The notes under the pieces are model-generated. The model was not told the origin of the DNA. It saw only the letters and a list, made by a program, of their open reading frames with translations, and searched no databases. Both the position numbers and the translations under genes were made by a program. DNA of 64,000 nt from Stomorhina lunata (Eukaryota; Arthropoda; Insecta; Diptera; Rhiniidae). The stretch's first letter is position 1, and each line of letters begins with the position of its first letter. Shown piece after piece: positions 12,161 to 23,120 of this stretch. Location of the stretch: the NCBI GenBank assembly GCA_933228675.1, contig OW121742.1, forward strand, positions 40,658,585-40,722,584, given 5' to 3'.

Positions 12161-14642
12161 ATAAATAAGAAATTTTTGAAAAATTTCCTAAAAAAAATTA
12201 AAAATTTTTTAAACATATAATAAGAAATTTTGAATTTTTTTTGGTTATTAAAATAAGAAATTTTTGAAAAATTTCCTATAAAAATAAGAGTTTTTGGAAA
12301 ATTTCCTATAAAATAAGGAATTTTTGAAAAATTTCCTATAAAAGTATGAAATCTTTGAAAAACTTCCTATAAGAATAAGAAGTTTTTAAAAAATTTGCTA
12401 TCAAAATAAGAAATTTTTGAAAAATTTGCTATAAAAGTAAGACATTTTTAAAAAATTTGCTATAAGAAATTTTTTCTTACAAGAATAAGAAATTTTTTAA
12501 AAATTTCCTTTAAAAATAAGAAATTTTTGAAAAACTTCTTTTAAAAATAAGAAATTTTTAAAAATTTTCTTATAAGAAAAAAAAATTTTGAAAAATTTCT
12601 TATAGAAATAAGAAATTTTTGAAAAACTTACTATAAAAAAAAATGTTAAAAAATTTCCTATAAAAATAAGAAAATTTGGAAAAATTTCCCACAAAAATGA
12701 TAAATTTTTCAATAATTTCCTATGAAAAAAAGAAATTTTTGAAAAATTTGCTATAAAACTAAGAAATTTTTAAAAATTTTTTTATAAAAATAAGAAATTT
12801 TTAAAAATTATCTTATAAAAATAAGAAATTTTTAAAATTTTTTTTATAAGAATAAGAATTTTTTTTAAAATTTCCTATAAAAATAACAAATTTTTTAAAA
12901 ATTTTTTATAGAAATAAGAAAATTTAGAACAATTGCACATCAAAATGAGAAATTTTTGAAAAGTTTCCTATAAAAATAAGACATTTGGAAATTTTTCAAA
13001 AATTTCTTATTTTTATAGGAATTTTTTGAAAAATTTATCATTTTGCTTGGAAATTTTTCAAACATTTTTTATTTTTATAGGAAATTTTACATAAATTTCT
13101 TAGTTTTATAGGAAATTTTTCAAAAATTTCTTATTTTATAGGAATTTTTTTAAAAATTTCTTATTTTTTAGGAAATTTTTCAAAATGGTCTTATTTTTAT
13201 AGGAAAATTTTCAAAAATTTCATATTTTTATAGAAAATTTTTCAAACATTTATTTTTTTTAAGGAAATTTTTCAAAAATTTCTTATTTTTATAGGAAATT
13301 TTTCAAAAATTTCTTATTTTTGTAGGAAATTTTTCAAAAATTTCTTATTTTTGTAGCAAATGTTTTAAAAACTTCTTATTTTTATAGGAAATTTTTCAAA
13401 AATTTCTTATTTTTGAAGGAAATTTTTTAAAAATTTCTTATTTTTGAAGGAAATTTTTTAAAAATTTCTTATTTTGAAGGAAATTTTTTAAAAATTTCTT
13501 ATTTTTGTAGGAAATTTTTCAAAAAATTTCTTATTTTTATAGGAAATTTATCAAAAATTTCTTATTTTTATAGGAAATTTTTCAAAAATTTTTTATTTTT
13601 GTAGGAAATTTTTAAAAACTTTCTTATTTTTGTAGCAAATGTTTTAAAAGTTTCTTATTTTTATAGGAAATTTTTCAAAAATTTCTTTTTTTTGTAAGAA
13701 ATTTTTTAAAAATTTCTTATTTTTATAGGAAATTTTTCAAAAATTTCTTATTTTTATAGGAAATTTTTCAAAAATTTCTTATTTTTATAGGAATTTTTTC
13801 AAAAATTTCTTATTTTGATAGGAAATTTTTCAAAAATTTCTTATTTTTGTAGGAAATTTTTAAAAAATGTCTTATTTCTATAGGAAATTTTTCAAAAATT
13901 TCTTATTTTATAGGAATTTTTTAAAAATTTTTTATAGAAAATTGTTCAAACATTTGTTTTTTTAAGGAAATTTTTCAAAAATTTCTTATTTTTATAGGAA
14001 ATTTTTCAAAAATTTCTTATTTTTATAGGAAATTTTTCAAAAATTTCTTATTTTTATAGGAAATTTTTCAAAAATTTCTTATATTTATAGGAAATTTTTC
14101 AAAAATTTCTTATTTTTATAGGAAATTTTTCAAAAATTTCTTATTTTTATGGGAAATTTTTCAAACATTTCTTATTTTTGTAGGAAATTTTTCAAAAATT
14201 TCCTATTTTTATAGGAAATTTTTCAAAATTTTGTTATTTTTATAGGAAATTTTTTAAAAATTTCTTATTTTTATACGAATTTTTTCAAAAATTTTTTATT
14301 TTTATAGGAATCTTTTAAAAAATTTCTTATCTTTATAAGAAATTTTTCAAAAATTTCTTATCTTTATAAGAAATTTTTCAAAAATTTCTTACTTGTATAG
14401 GAAATCGTTCAAAAATTTCTTATTTTTATAGGAAATTTTTCAAAAATTTCTTATTTTTATAAGAAATTTTAAAAAATTTTTTTTTTTTTAAAGAAATTTT
14501 TGAAAAATTTCTTATTTTTGTAGGAAATTTTTCAAAAATTTCTTATTTTTATAGGAAATTTTTCAAAATTTTCTTATTTTTATAGGAAGTTTTTAAAAAT
14601 TTCTTATTTTTGTAGGAAATTTTGCAAAAAATTCTTATTTTT
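12161..14642. repeat. Satellite array S4, CCTAT family, two half-arrays in opposite orientation
   Basis: Units run in the TTTTTGAAAAATTTCC orientation to about 12990 and in the reverse-complement orientation from about 12995 to 14640. The typical unit here has TTCTTATTTTTATAGGAA, so the TTCCTAT/ATAGGAA symmetry is partly lost. Flanking phrases on both sides are alike ('ggaaattaaaaatag' at about 12134, 'gggaattaaaaataa' at about 14657), in direct orientation. Confidence 0.92.
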
Positions 14643-15764
14643 TTTAGACATAAATCTGGGAATTAAAAATAAACTACTACATACTTGACCATAGACTACA
14701 GACTATTTACATTTGTATTTGTGTAACTTTTGAGCTCTATCGAATATTTCTATTAAAAAGTATCCATTACAAACTGTCTGAAAAATTAAGTTATTAATCT
14801 TTAATAAACAATTTCTCCTTAGCGATTTCCACAGAAATTTCAATATTTATATAATTTCGAGATGGTGTCAACGAAACGACGATTTTTCTGTTAAAAATTA
14901 ATATTTTGACACCTATTGAATTTTTTAATAATTTCATAAATTTTTTTCAACACCTTTCACTAACTGTATTCGATATCATATTTTCTTACTGAGAAAAAAA
15001 GGTCAGAATAAAGGCCAATGATTTTGGTCTTAATCAAAAGTGAACAAGATGCTTATCTTTGGTTAGATAAAATATATGAAATTTGATATCTTAATAGAGA
15101 CAATAGTAAATTAATGGTAGCAATAAAATATATATTTAATAATAATTTTATTTAAAATCAAAAAATATTTAAAGAAATGACAATCATGAGTCAAAAATTT
15201 CAAAAAAATTGTTTCTTGTAAAAAAAAAACTATAAAATTTGATACATAAATATTTTGAGTTTAATTAATTGAAATCATCTTTCATTTCAAATTTTCTTAT
15301 TTTATTTTTTTTAATGACTTATTAAAATCCTATGATTTTTTCAATTTATGAAATTTCGTTTTGTATTTAATTTTTATGGTTTTTTAATAAAATGTTTTTT
15401 ATAGTTATCAAACTTTTATTGTTCACTTGTTCTAGGTTAGAAAATATCAATTTCAAACAAGTTTTAATAAATTGAATTTATTTTTTTATTTGAAAATATT
15501 TCTTTATTCATCTGTTGTCTAATGTCCAATTAACTTGACTAATCTTCTAAATATAAATTTAATTTTTTTTGTTACTAAAGTCTTAACACTGATATTTAGC
15601 GAGTTCCTTAAAGTCTAGTAAAGTATACCCAGTTTATTTTTTTGGAATTGATATTTAATAAATTTATTTATTTAAATTTACTCAATAAAAGTTTAGGAAT
15701 TTTATTGTCTTGGCTTAAAAAATTTATATACAATTTTATGATGAGTAAATTTTATTTCTGCTTT
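14643..15764. other. Gene-free AT-rich sequence
   Basis: Very AT-rich, with no open frame of note and no recognised element. Confidence 0.6.
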
Positions 15765-15767
15765 ATT

Positions 15768-17335
15768 TGAAAAAATTTCTTATTTCTATAGGAAATTTTT
15801 GAAAAAATTCTTAAAAATTTCATCATTTCAAAAAATTCTTATTTATAAAAATATTCTAAAATTTCATATTTTTTATAGGAAATTTTCAAAAATTTCTTGT
15901 TTTTATAGGAAATTTTTCAAAAATTTCTTAATTTTATAGGAAATTTTTCAAAAATTTCTTAATTTTACAGGAAATTTTCAAAAATTTCTTAGTTTTCTAG
16001 GAAATTTTTAAAAAATTTACTAATTTTTTAGGAAATTTCTTATTTTAATGGAAAGTGTTTCAAAAATTTCGTATTTTTATGGGAAATTTTTCAAAATTTT
16101 CTTATTTTTATAGGAAATTTATCCAAAATTTCTTATTTTTATAGGAAATTTTTCCAAAATTTCTTATCTTTATAAAACATTTTCCAAAAATTTCTTAGTT
16201 TTATAAGAAATTTGTTAAAAAATTTCTTATTTTTGTAGGAATTTTTTCAAAGGTTCTTCTTTTCGTAGGAAGCCTTTCAAAATTTTTTTATTTTTATTAA
16301 AATTTTTCAAAAATTTCATATTTTTATCAGAATTTTTTCAAAAATTTCTTATTTTTATTAAGAAAGTTTCTTATTTTTGCAGAAAATTTTTCAAAATTTC
16401 TTATTTTTGTACGAAATTTTTCAAAAATTTCTTATCTTTAAGGAAAATTTTTTAAATTTTCTTTTTTTTAAATTAAACTTTTCTAAAATTTCTTATTTTT
16501 ATAGAAAATTTTTCAAAAAAATTCTTATTTTTATAGAAAAATTTTCAAAAATTTCTTATTTTTACAGGTAATTTTTCAAAAATTTCTTATTTTTATGGAA
16601 AATTTTTCAAAAATTTCTTATTTTTAGGAAAATTTTCAAAATTTTATTATTTTTAGAAAAAATTTTAACCAAATTTTTTATTTTATACAAAATTTTCAAA
16701 AGTTCATTATTTTTATAGGAAAATTTGCCAAAATTTCTAATTTTTATTTTGGAAATTTTTCAAAAATTTCTTAGTTTGAAAGAAAATTTTTGAAAAATGT
16801 CTCATTTTAATAGGATATTTTTGAAAATTTTCTTATCAAAATAAGAAAATTTATAAAAATTTTCAATTTCAATAAAAAAAGAAATTTTTAAAAAATTTCT
16901 TACAAAAAAAAAAGAAAATCTTTGAAAATTTCCTATAAAAATATTTTGAAAAATTTCTTATTTTATAGAAAAATTTTCAAAAATTTCTTATTTTTATAGG
17001 AAATTTTTCAAAAATTTCTTATTTTTATAGGAAATTTTTCAAAAATTTATTATTTTTTTAGGAAAATTTTCAAAAATTTCTTATTTTTATAGGAATTTTT
17101 TTTAAAATTTCTTATTTTTATAGGAAATTTTTCAAAAATTTCTTATTTTTATAGGAAAATTCTTAAAAACTTCCTATTTTTATAGGAAAGTTTTCAAAAA
17201 TGTCCTATTTTTATAGGAAATTTTTCAAAAATTTCCTATTTTTATAGAAAATTTTCTAAAAATTTCCTATTTTTATAGGAAATTTTTCAAAAATTTCTTA
17301 TTTTTATAGGAAAATTTTCAAAAATTTCTTATTTT
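15768..17335 (+). repeat. Left arm of long inverted repeat
   Basis: Its reverse complement recurs at 18250-20101 with positions summing to about 35,630. Unique markers confirm this. The stretch 16377-16571 is exactly mirrored by 19058-19252. The 16840-16955 segment, where orientation briefly flips, is mirrored by 18665-18800. The run near 17150-17200 (AATTCTTAAAAACTTCC) is mirrored near 18430-18450. Confidence 0.9.
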
Positions 17336-18249
17336 TATAGGAAATTTTTCAAAAATTTCTTATTTTTATACGAAATTTTTCAAAAATTTCCTATTTTTAT
17401 AGGAAATTTTTCAAAAATTTCCTACTTTTATAGGAAATTTTTCAAAAATTTCCTACTTTTATAGGAAATTTTTCAAAAATTTCCTACTTTTATAGGAAAT
17501 TTTTCAAAAATTTCCTACTTTTATAGGAAATTTTTCAAAAATTTCCTACTTTTATAGGAAATTTTTCAAAAGTTTCCTACTTTTATAGGAAATTTTTCAA
17601 AAATTTCCTACTTTTATAGGAAATTTTTCAAAAATTTCCTACTTTTATAGCAAATTTTTCAAAAATTTCCTACTTTTATAGCAAATTTTTCAAAAATTTC
17701 CTACTTTTATAGCAAATTTTTCAAAAATTTCCTACTTTTATAGGAAATTTTTCAAAAATTTCCTACTTTTATAGGAAATTTTTCAAAAATTTCCTACTTT
17801 TATAGGAAATTTTTCAAAAATTTCCTACTTTTATAGGAAATTTTTCAAAAATTTCCTTTTTTTATAGGAAATTTTTCAAAAATTTTCTACTTTTATAGGA
17901 AATTTTTCAAAAATTTCCTACTTTTATAGGAAATTTTTCAAAAGTTTCCTACTTTTATAGGAAATTTTTCAAAAATTTCCTACTTTTATAGGAAATTTTT
18001 CAAAAATTTCCTACTTTTATAGCAAATTTTTCAAAAATTTCCTACTTTTATAGCAAATTTTTCAAAAATTTCCTACTTTTATAGCAAATTTTTCAAAAAT
18101 TTCCTACTTTTATAGGAAATTTTTCAAAAATTTCCTACTTTTATAGGAAATTTCTTATTTTTAAAGGAAATTTTATAAAAATTCCTATTTTTGTAGGAAA
18201 TTTTTCAAAAATTTCTTATTTTTATAGGTATTTTTTTAAAAATTTTTTT

Positions 18250-20101
18250 TCAGAAATTTTTGAAAAATTTCCTATAAAAATAAGAAATTTTTGAAAATTT
18301 TCCTATAAAAATAAGAAATTTTTGAAAAATTTCCTATAAAAATAGGAAATTTTTAGAAAATTTTCTATAAAAATAGGAAATTTTTGGAAAAATTTCCTAT
18401 AAAAATAGGACATTTTTGAAAACTTTCCTATAAAAATAGGAAGTTTTTAAGAATTTTCCTATAAAAATAAGAAATTTTTGAAAAATTTCCTATAAAAATA
18501 AGAAATTTTTAAAAAAATTCCTATAAAAATAAGAAATTTTTGAAAAATTTCCTAAAAAAATAATAAATTTTTGAAAAATTTCCTATAAAAATAAGAAATT
18601 TTTGAAAAATTTCCTATAAAAATAAGAAATTTTTGAAAATTTTTCTATAAAAATAAGAAATTTTTCAAAATATTTTTATAGGAAATTTTCAAAGATTTTC
18701 TTTTTTTTGTGAGAAATTTTTTAAAAATTTCTTTTTTTATTGAAATTGAAAATTTTTATAAATTTTCTTATTTTGATAAGAAAATTTTCAAAAATATCCT
18801 ATTAAAATGAGACATTTTTCAAAAATTTTCTTTCAAACTAAGAAATTTTTTAAAAATTTCCAAAATAAAAATTAGAAATTTTTTAAAAAAAGAAATTTTG
18901 GCAAATTTTCCTATAAAAATAATGAACTTTTGAAAATTTTGTATAAAATAAAAAATTTGGTTAAAATTTTTTCTAAAAATAATAAAATTTTGAAAATTTT
19001 CCTAAAAATAAGAAATTTTTGAAAAATTTTCCATAAAAATAAGAAATTTTTGAAAAATTACCTGTAAAAATAAGAAATTTTTGAAAATTTTTCTATAAAA
19101 ATAAGAATTTTTTTGAAAAATTTTCTATAAAAATAAGAAATTTTAGAAAAGTTTAATTTAAAAAAAAGAAAATTTAAAAAATTTTCCTTAAAGATAAGAA
19201 ATTTTTGAAAAATTTCGTACAAAAATAAGAAATTTTGAAAAATTTTCTGCAAAAATAAGAAACTTTCTTAATAAAAATAAGAAATTTTTGAAAAAATTCT
19301 GATAAAAATATGAAATTTTTGAAAAATTTTAATAAAAATAAAAAAATTTTGAAAGGCTTCCTACGAAAAGAAGAACCTTTGAAAAAATTCCTACAAAAAT
19401 AAGAAATTTTTTAACAAATTTCTTATAAAACTAAGAAATTTTTGGAAAATGTTTTATAAAGATAAGAAATTTTGGAAAAATTTCCTATAAAAATAAGAAA
19501 TTTTGGATAAATTTCCTATAAAAATAAGAAAATTTTGAAAAATTTCCCATAAAAATACGAAATTTTTGAAACACTTTCCATTAAAATAAGAAATTTCCTA
19601 AAAAGAAGAACCTTTGAAAAAATTCCTACAAAAATAAGAAATTTTTTAACAAATTTCTTATAAAACTAAGAAATTTTTGGAAAATGTTTTATAAAGATAA
19701 GAAATTTTGGAAAAATTTCCTATAAAAATAAGAAATTTTGGATAAATTTCCTATAAAAATAAGAAAATTTTGAAAAATTTCCCATAAAAATACGAAATTT
19801 TTGAAACACTTTCCATTAAAATAAGAAATTTCCTAAAAAATTAGTAAATTTTTTAAAAATTTCCTAGAAAACTAAGGAATTTTTGAAAATTTCCTGTAAA
19901 ATTAAGAAATTTTTGAAAAATTTCCTATAAAATTAAGAAATTTTTGAAAAATTTCCTATAAAAACAAGAAATTTTTGAAAATTTCCTATAAAAAATATGA
20001 AATTTTAGAATATTTTTATAAATAAGAATTTTTTGAAATGATGAAATTTTTAAGAATTTTTTCAAAAATTTCCTATAGAAATAAGAAATTTTTTCAAAAA
20101 T
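18250..20101 (-). repeat. Right arm of long inverted repeat
   Basis: Reverse complement of 15768-17335, longer by one 235-bp tandem duplication (19371 and 19606). Its outer end coincides with the first satellite base of the left array edge. The sequence then returns to the TCCTACTTTTATAGG subfamily and to a junction segment (about 20210-20285) that also occurs at 18150-18225. Confidence 0.88.
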
Positions 20102-21620
20102 TTCCTACTTTTATAGGAAATTTTTCAAAAATTTCCTACTTTTATAGGAAATTTTTTAAAAATTTCCTACTTTTATAGGAAATTTTTCAAAAATTTCCTA
20201 CTTTTATAGGAAATTTCTTATTTTTAAAGGAAATTTTATAAAAATTTCTATTTTTGTAGGAAATTTTTCAAAAATTTCTTATTTTGATACGAAATTTTTC
20301 AAAAAGTTTTTATTTTTATAGGAAAATTTTCAAAAATTTCTTATTTTTACAGGAAATTAAAAAAATATCTTATTTTGATAGGATAGTTTTTAAAAATTTA
20401 TTTCTTTATAGCAATATTTGATTAAAATTTCCTATTTTTTTTATAGAATATTTCAAAAAAATCTATTTTTTTTAAGGAAATTTTTGAAAACTTTTTTTTT
20501 TTTGAAAACAATATTTTGAAAATTTCTTATTTTTATAGGAAATTTGTGTAAAAGTTCTTATTTTTATAAGAAATTTTTCGAAAAATTTTATTTTATATTT
20601 TTTAAAAATTTCTTCTTTTTATGGAAAATTTTTGAAAAATTTCTTATTTTTATAGGAAAATTTTTAAAAATGTTCGTTTTTTTATATTGTTTAAAAATTT
20701 CTTTTTTTAATAAGAAATTTTTTGAAAATTTCTTATTTTTTTTAGGAAATTTTTCAAAAATTATTATTTTTTTAGAAAATTTTTCAAAAATTTCTTATTT
20801 GTGTAGAATATTTACCAAAAATTTCTTATTTTTACTGGAAGTTTTTTAAAAATTTCTTATATTTGTAGGAAATTTACCATAAATTTCTTATTTTTACAGG
20901 AAATTTTTTAAAAATTGTTTGTATTTTTATAAGAAAATTTTCAAAAATGTCTTATTTTTATAAGATATTTTTTAAAAATTTCTTATTTTAATAAGGAATT
21001 TTTAGAAAATTTCTTATTTTAATAAGAAATTTTTAGAAAATTTCTTATTTTTATAAGAAATTTTTCAAAAATTTCTTAGTTTAATGAGATATTTTTCAAA
21101 AATGTTTTGTATTTATAAGAAATTTTTCAAAAATTTCTTATTTTTATAAGAAATTTTTCAAAAATATCCTATAAGATTTTTTCTTAAGATTTCTTATTTT
21201 TATAAGAAATTTTTCAAAAATTTCTTAGTTTAATGAGATATTTTTCAAAAATGTTTTGTATTTATAAGAAATTTTTCAAAAATTTCTTATTTTTATAAGA
21301 AATTTTTCAAAAATATCCTATAAGATTTTTTCTTAAGATTTCTTATTTTTATAAGAAATTTTTCAAAAATTTCTTAGTTTTATACGAAATTTTTCTAAAA
21401 TTTCTTATTTTGATAATAAATTTTTCAAAAAATTTTTATTTTGATTAAAAATTTTTCAAAGATTTCTTATTTTTATTGTAAATTTTTCAAAGATTTTAAA
21501 GGAAATTTTTCAAAAATTTTAAATTTTAAAGGAAATTTTTTAAAAATTTCTTATTGTTGAAGAAAATTTTTTAAATTGTTTATATTTTTAAAATAAAATT
21601 TGCAAATATTTCTTATTCTG

Positions 21621-23120
21621 TCAAATGATTTTTGATTTCGATTTTTGTATAAATTAATAAAAGAAGTTCTTTTGTTTCGTTTAGCTATAAAAGCTAATTG
21701 CTTTGGCTGATATTTGTTAATACCCTAAAATTAATTTCAAAATAATCTTGTTTCTTTTAGGTTTTATTATTCTCATTTAATTCTAAATTCCCCAATTTTG
21801 TAGGTTTTGGCATAACAAATAAGCGAGTGAAAAATTTAAGATGATTTTGTATTAATTTGAAAACAAGTTTGTTGCTTAAGTCTTTTGTTTTATTTATTGT
21901 TTTCATTTCGTTTCTTGTTCTTTTAGACAATTTGTTATTTTATTCTTATTGTTGTTGCTATTCAACTTAAATTCTTAAAAAAATCAGGTCGTAATTTTAG
22001 CACGAGACGGAAAGACGCCTGTTATCGCTTCGTAAATATCTTTTGAGCTAAAATTAACAAAAAAAGTGTTTTTCAAAGATAAATATACTCATTTTTAAAA
22101 TTTATTATAGTATTTCTTAATTCCGTCTTTAGCTTTTTTTGTCATGTGCTTTATTAATCTTAATTATTCTAGATTTTTGTTGCTTATTTTTGGGATTTAA
22201 AAAAGTGAATATTAATTTTGAATTTGTCTTTAGTAGAGGGTGTTGTACGTTCATAATGAGGCACTAATTTTAAATGATTGTATTTTATTTATATTTATTT
22301 ATGTTTATTTAAAAGACATTTTTGTGCTAATAAAATTTGAGCTTATCTCATTACGAATAAATTAAGTATAATTCAACCTGTTTTAAATAAAACGTAGAAA
22401 TATGAACAAAAGTTCTTAAATCTAATTCTAAAGAATCTCAAGGTCATTAAATATTAAAATGTTATTTAGGCAGAAGAAAACCAAAATTAAAAAATCATTT
22501 ATGTTTGCTATAATCTTTTCAGCAAAGTTTTATAATTTCCTAATTTAAATAAAGTTTTCAATATATTTCAACACTTGTCAACTAAAAACACTTAATTAAA
22601 GTGTTAAAAAACTTCACGACATTTTTGGTATTAACTCAATTACTTAAAAAGTTTTGAACATTTAGTGGAAAAAACTCAAAAGTCACGCTTATTTCCTCAC
22701 CCACGTATATCAGTTGTTAAATTTATTAAGTTATTTGTAAAACATATTTTTTAAATAAAAACTTAATCAATTTATTAAAGTTTCTTTTTTTCTATAAATT
22801 TAAAATTCTCCCACGAATTTTCGATTTTTTAGTCTAAAGCAACAAATTACTTTTAGTTAATTAACGCCTTGTTAATACTAATTTATATCATTTTTATGAA
22901 CAAGCAAATTTGTTTAAGTCTTGCACAAAAAATTTTTATAAAAAAGATTTATTAACAACTGAAGAATTTTTAGGTAATTGATATTTACAAGAAAATAATA
23001 TTTTTTTTTAATTTTTATAAAAATTTTAACACCAAAAAGTTGTTTTAGTTCATAAATTTTAATTGATGTATAAATTTTAATTGACCCTACAGGCACAGCC
23101 TATCAAATGAAGAACTTAAT
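21621..23120. other. Gene-free sequence with a 10-bp inverted pair
   Basis: TAATTTTAGC (21992-22001) and GCTAAAATTA (22047-22056) are perfect inverted copies with a 45-bp GC-richer spacer; this may be a small foldback remnant. Nothing else recognised. Confidence 0.5.

Larger units (their letters stand above)
15765..21620. repeat. Satellite array S5, CCTAT family, the longest in the window
   Basis: About 5.9 kb of 31-bp units. Mostly GGAAATTTTTCAAAAA orientation, but reversed at about 18250-20100, where the right arm of a long palindrome lies. The stretch 17405-18160 is a homogeneous subfamily with TCCTACTTTTATAGGAA. Internal duplications of 372 bp (17571 and 17943), 235 bp (19371 and 19606) and 149 bp (21081 and 21230) are present. 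Confidence 0.93.

Noticed and set aside
12134..14680. Inverted ends around array S4
   Set aside because: The similar flanking words (GGAAATTAAAAATAG and GGGAATTAAAAATAA) are direct rather than inverted and AT-rich, so they could be a chance match.
16377..16571. Identical 64-residue frames at 16377-16571 (plus) and 19058-19252 (minus), and similar F/K/N/Y-rich frames in all CCTAT arrays
   Set aside because: They are satellite translations. Their identity reflects the palindrome, not a duplicated gene.
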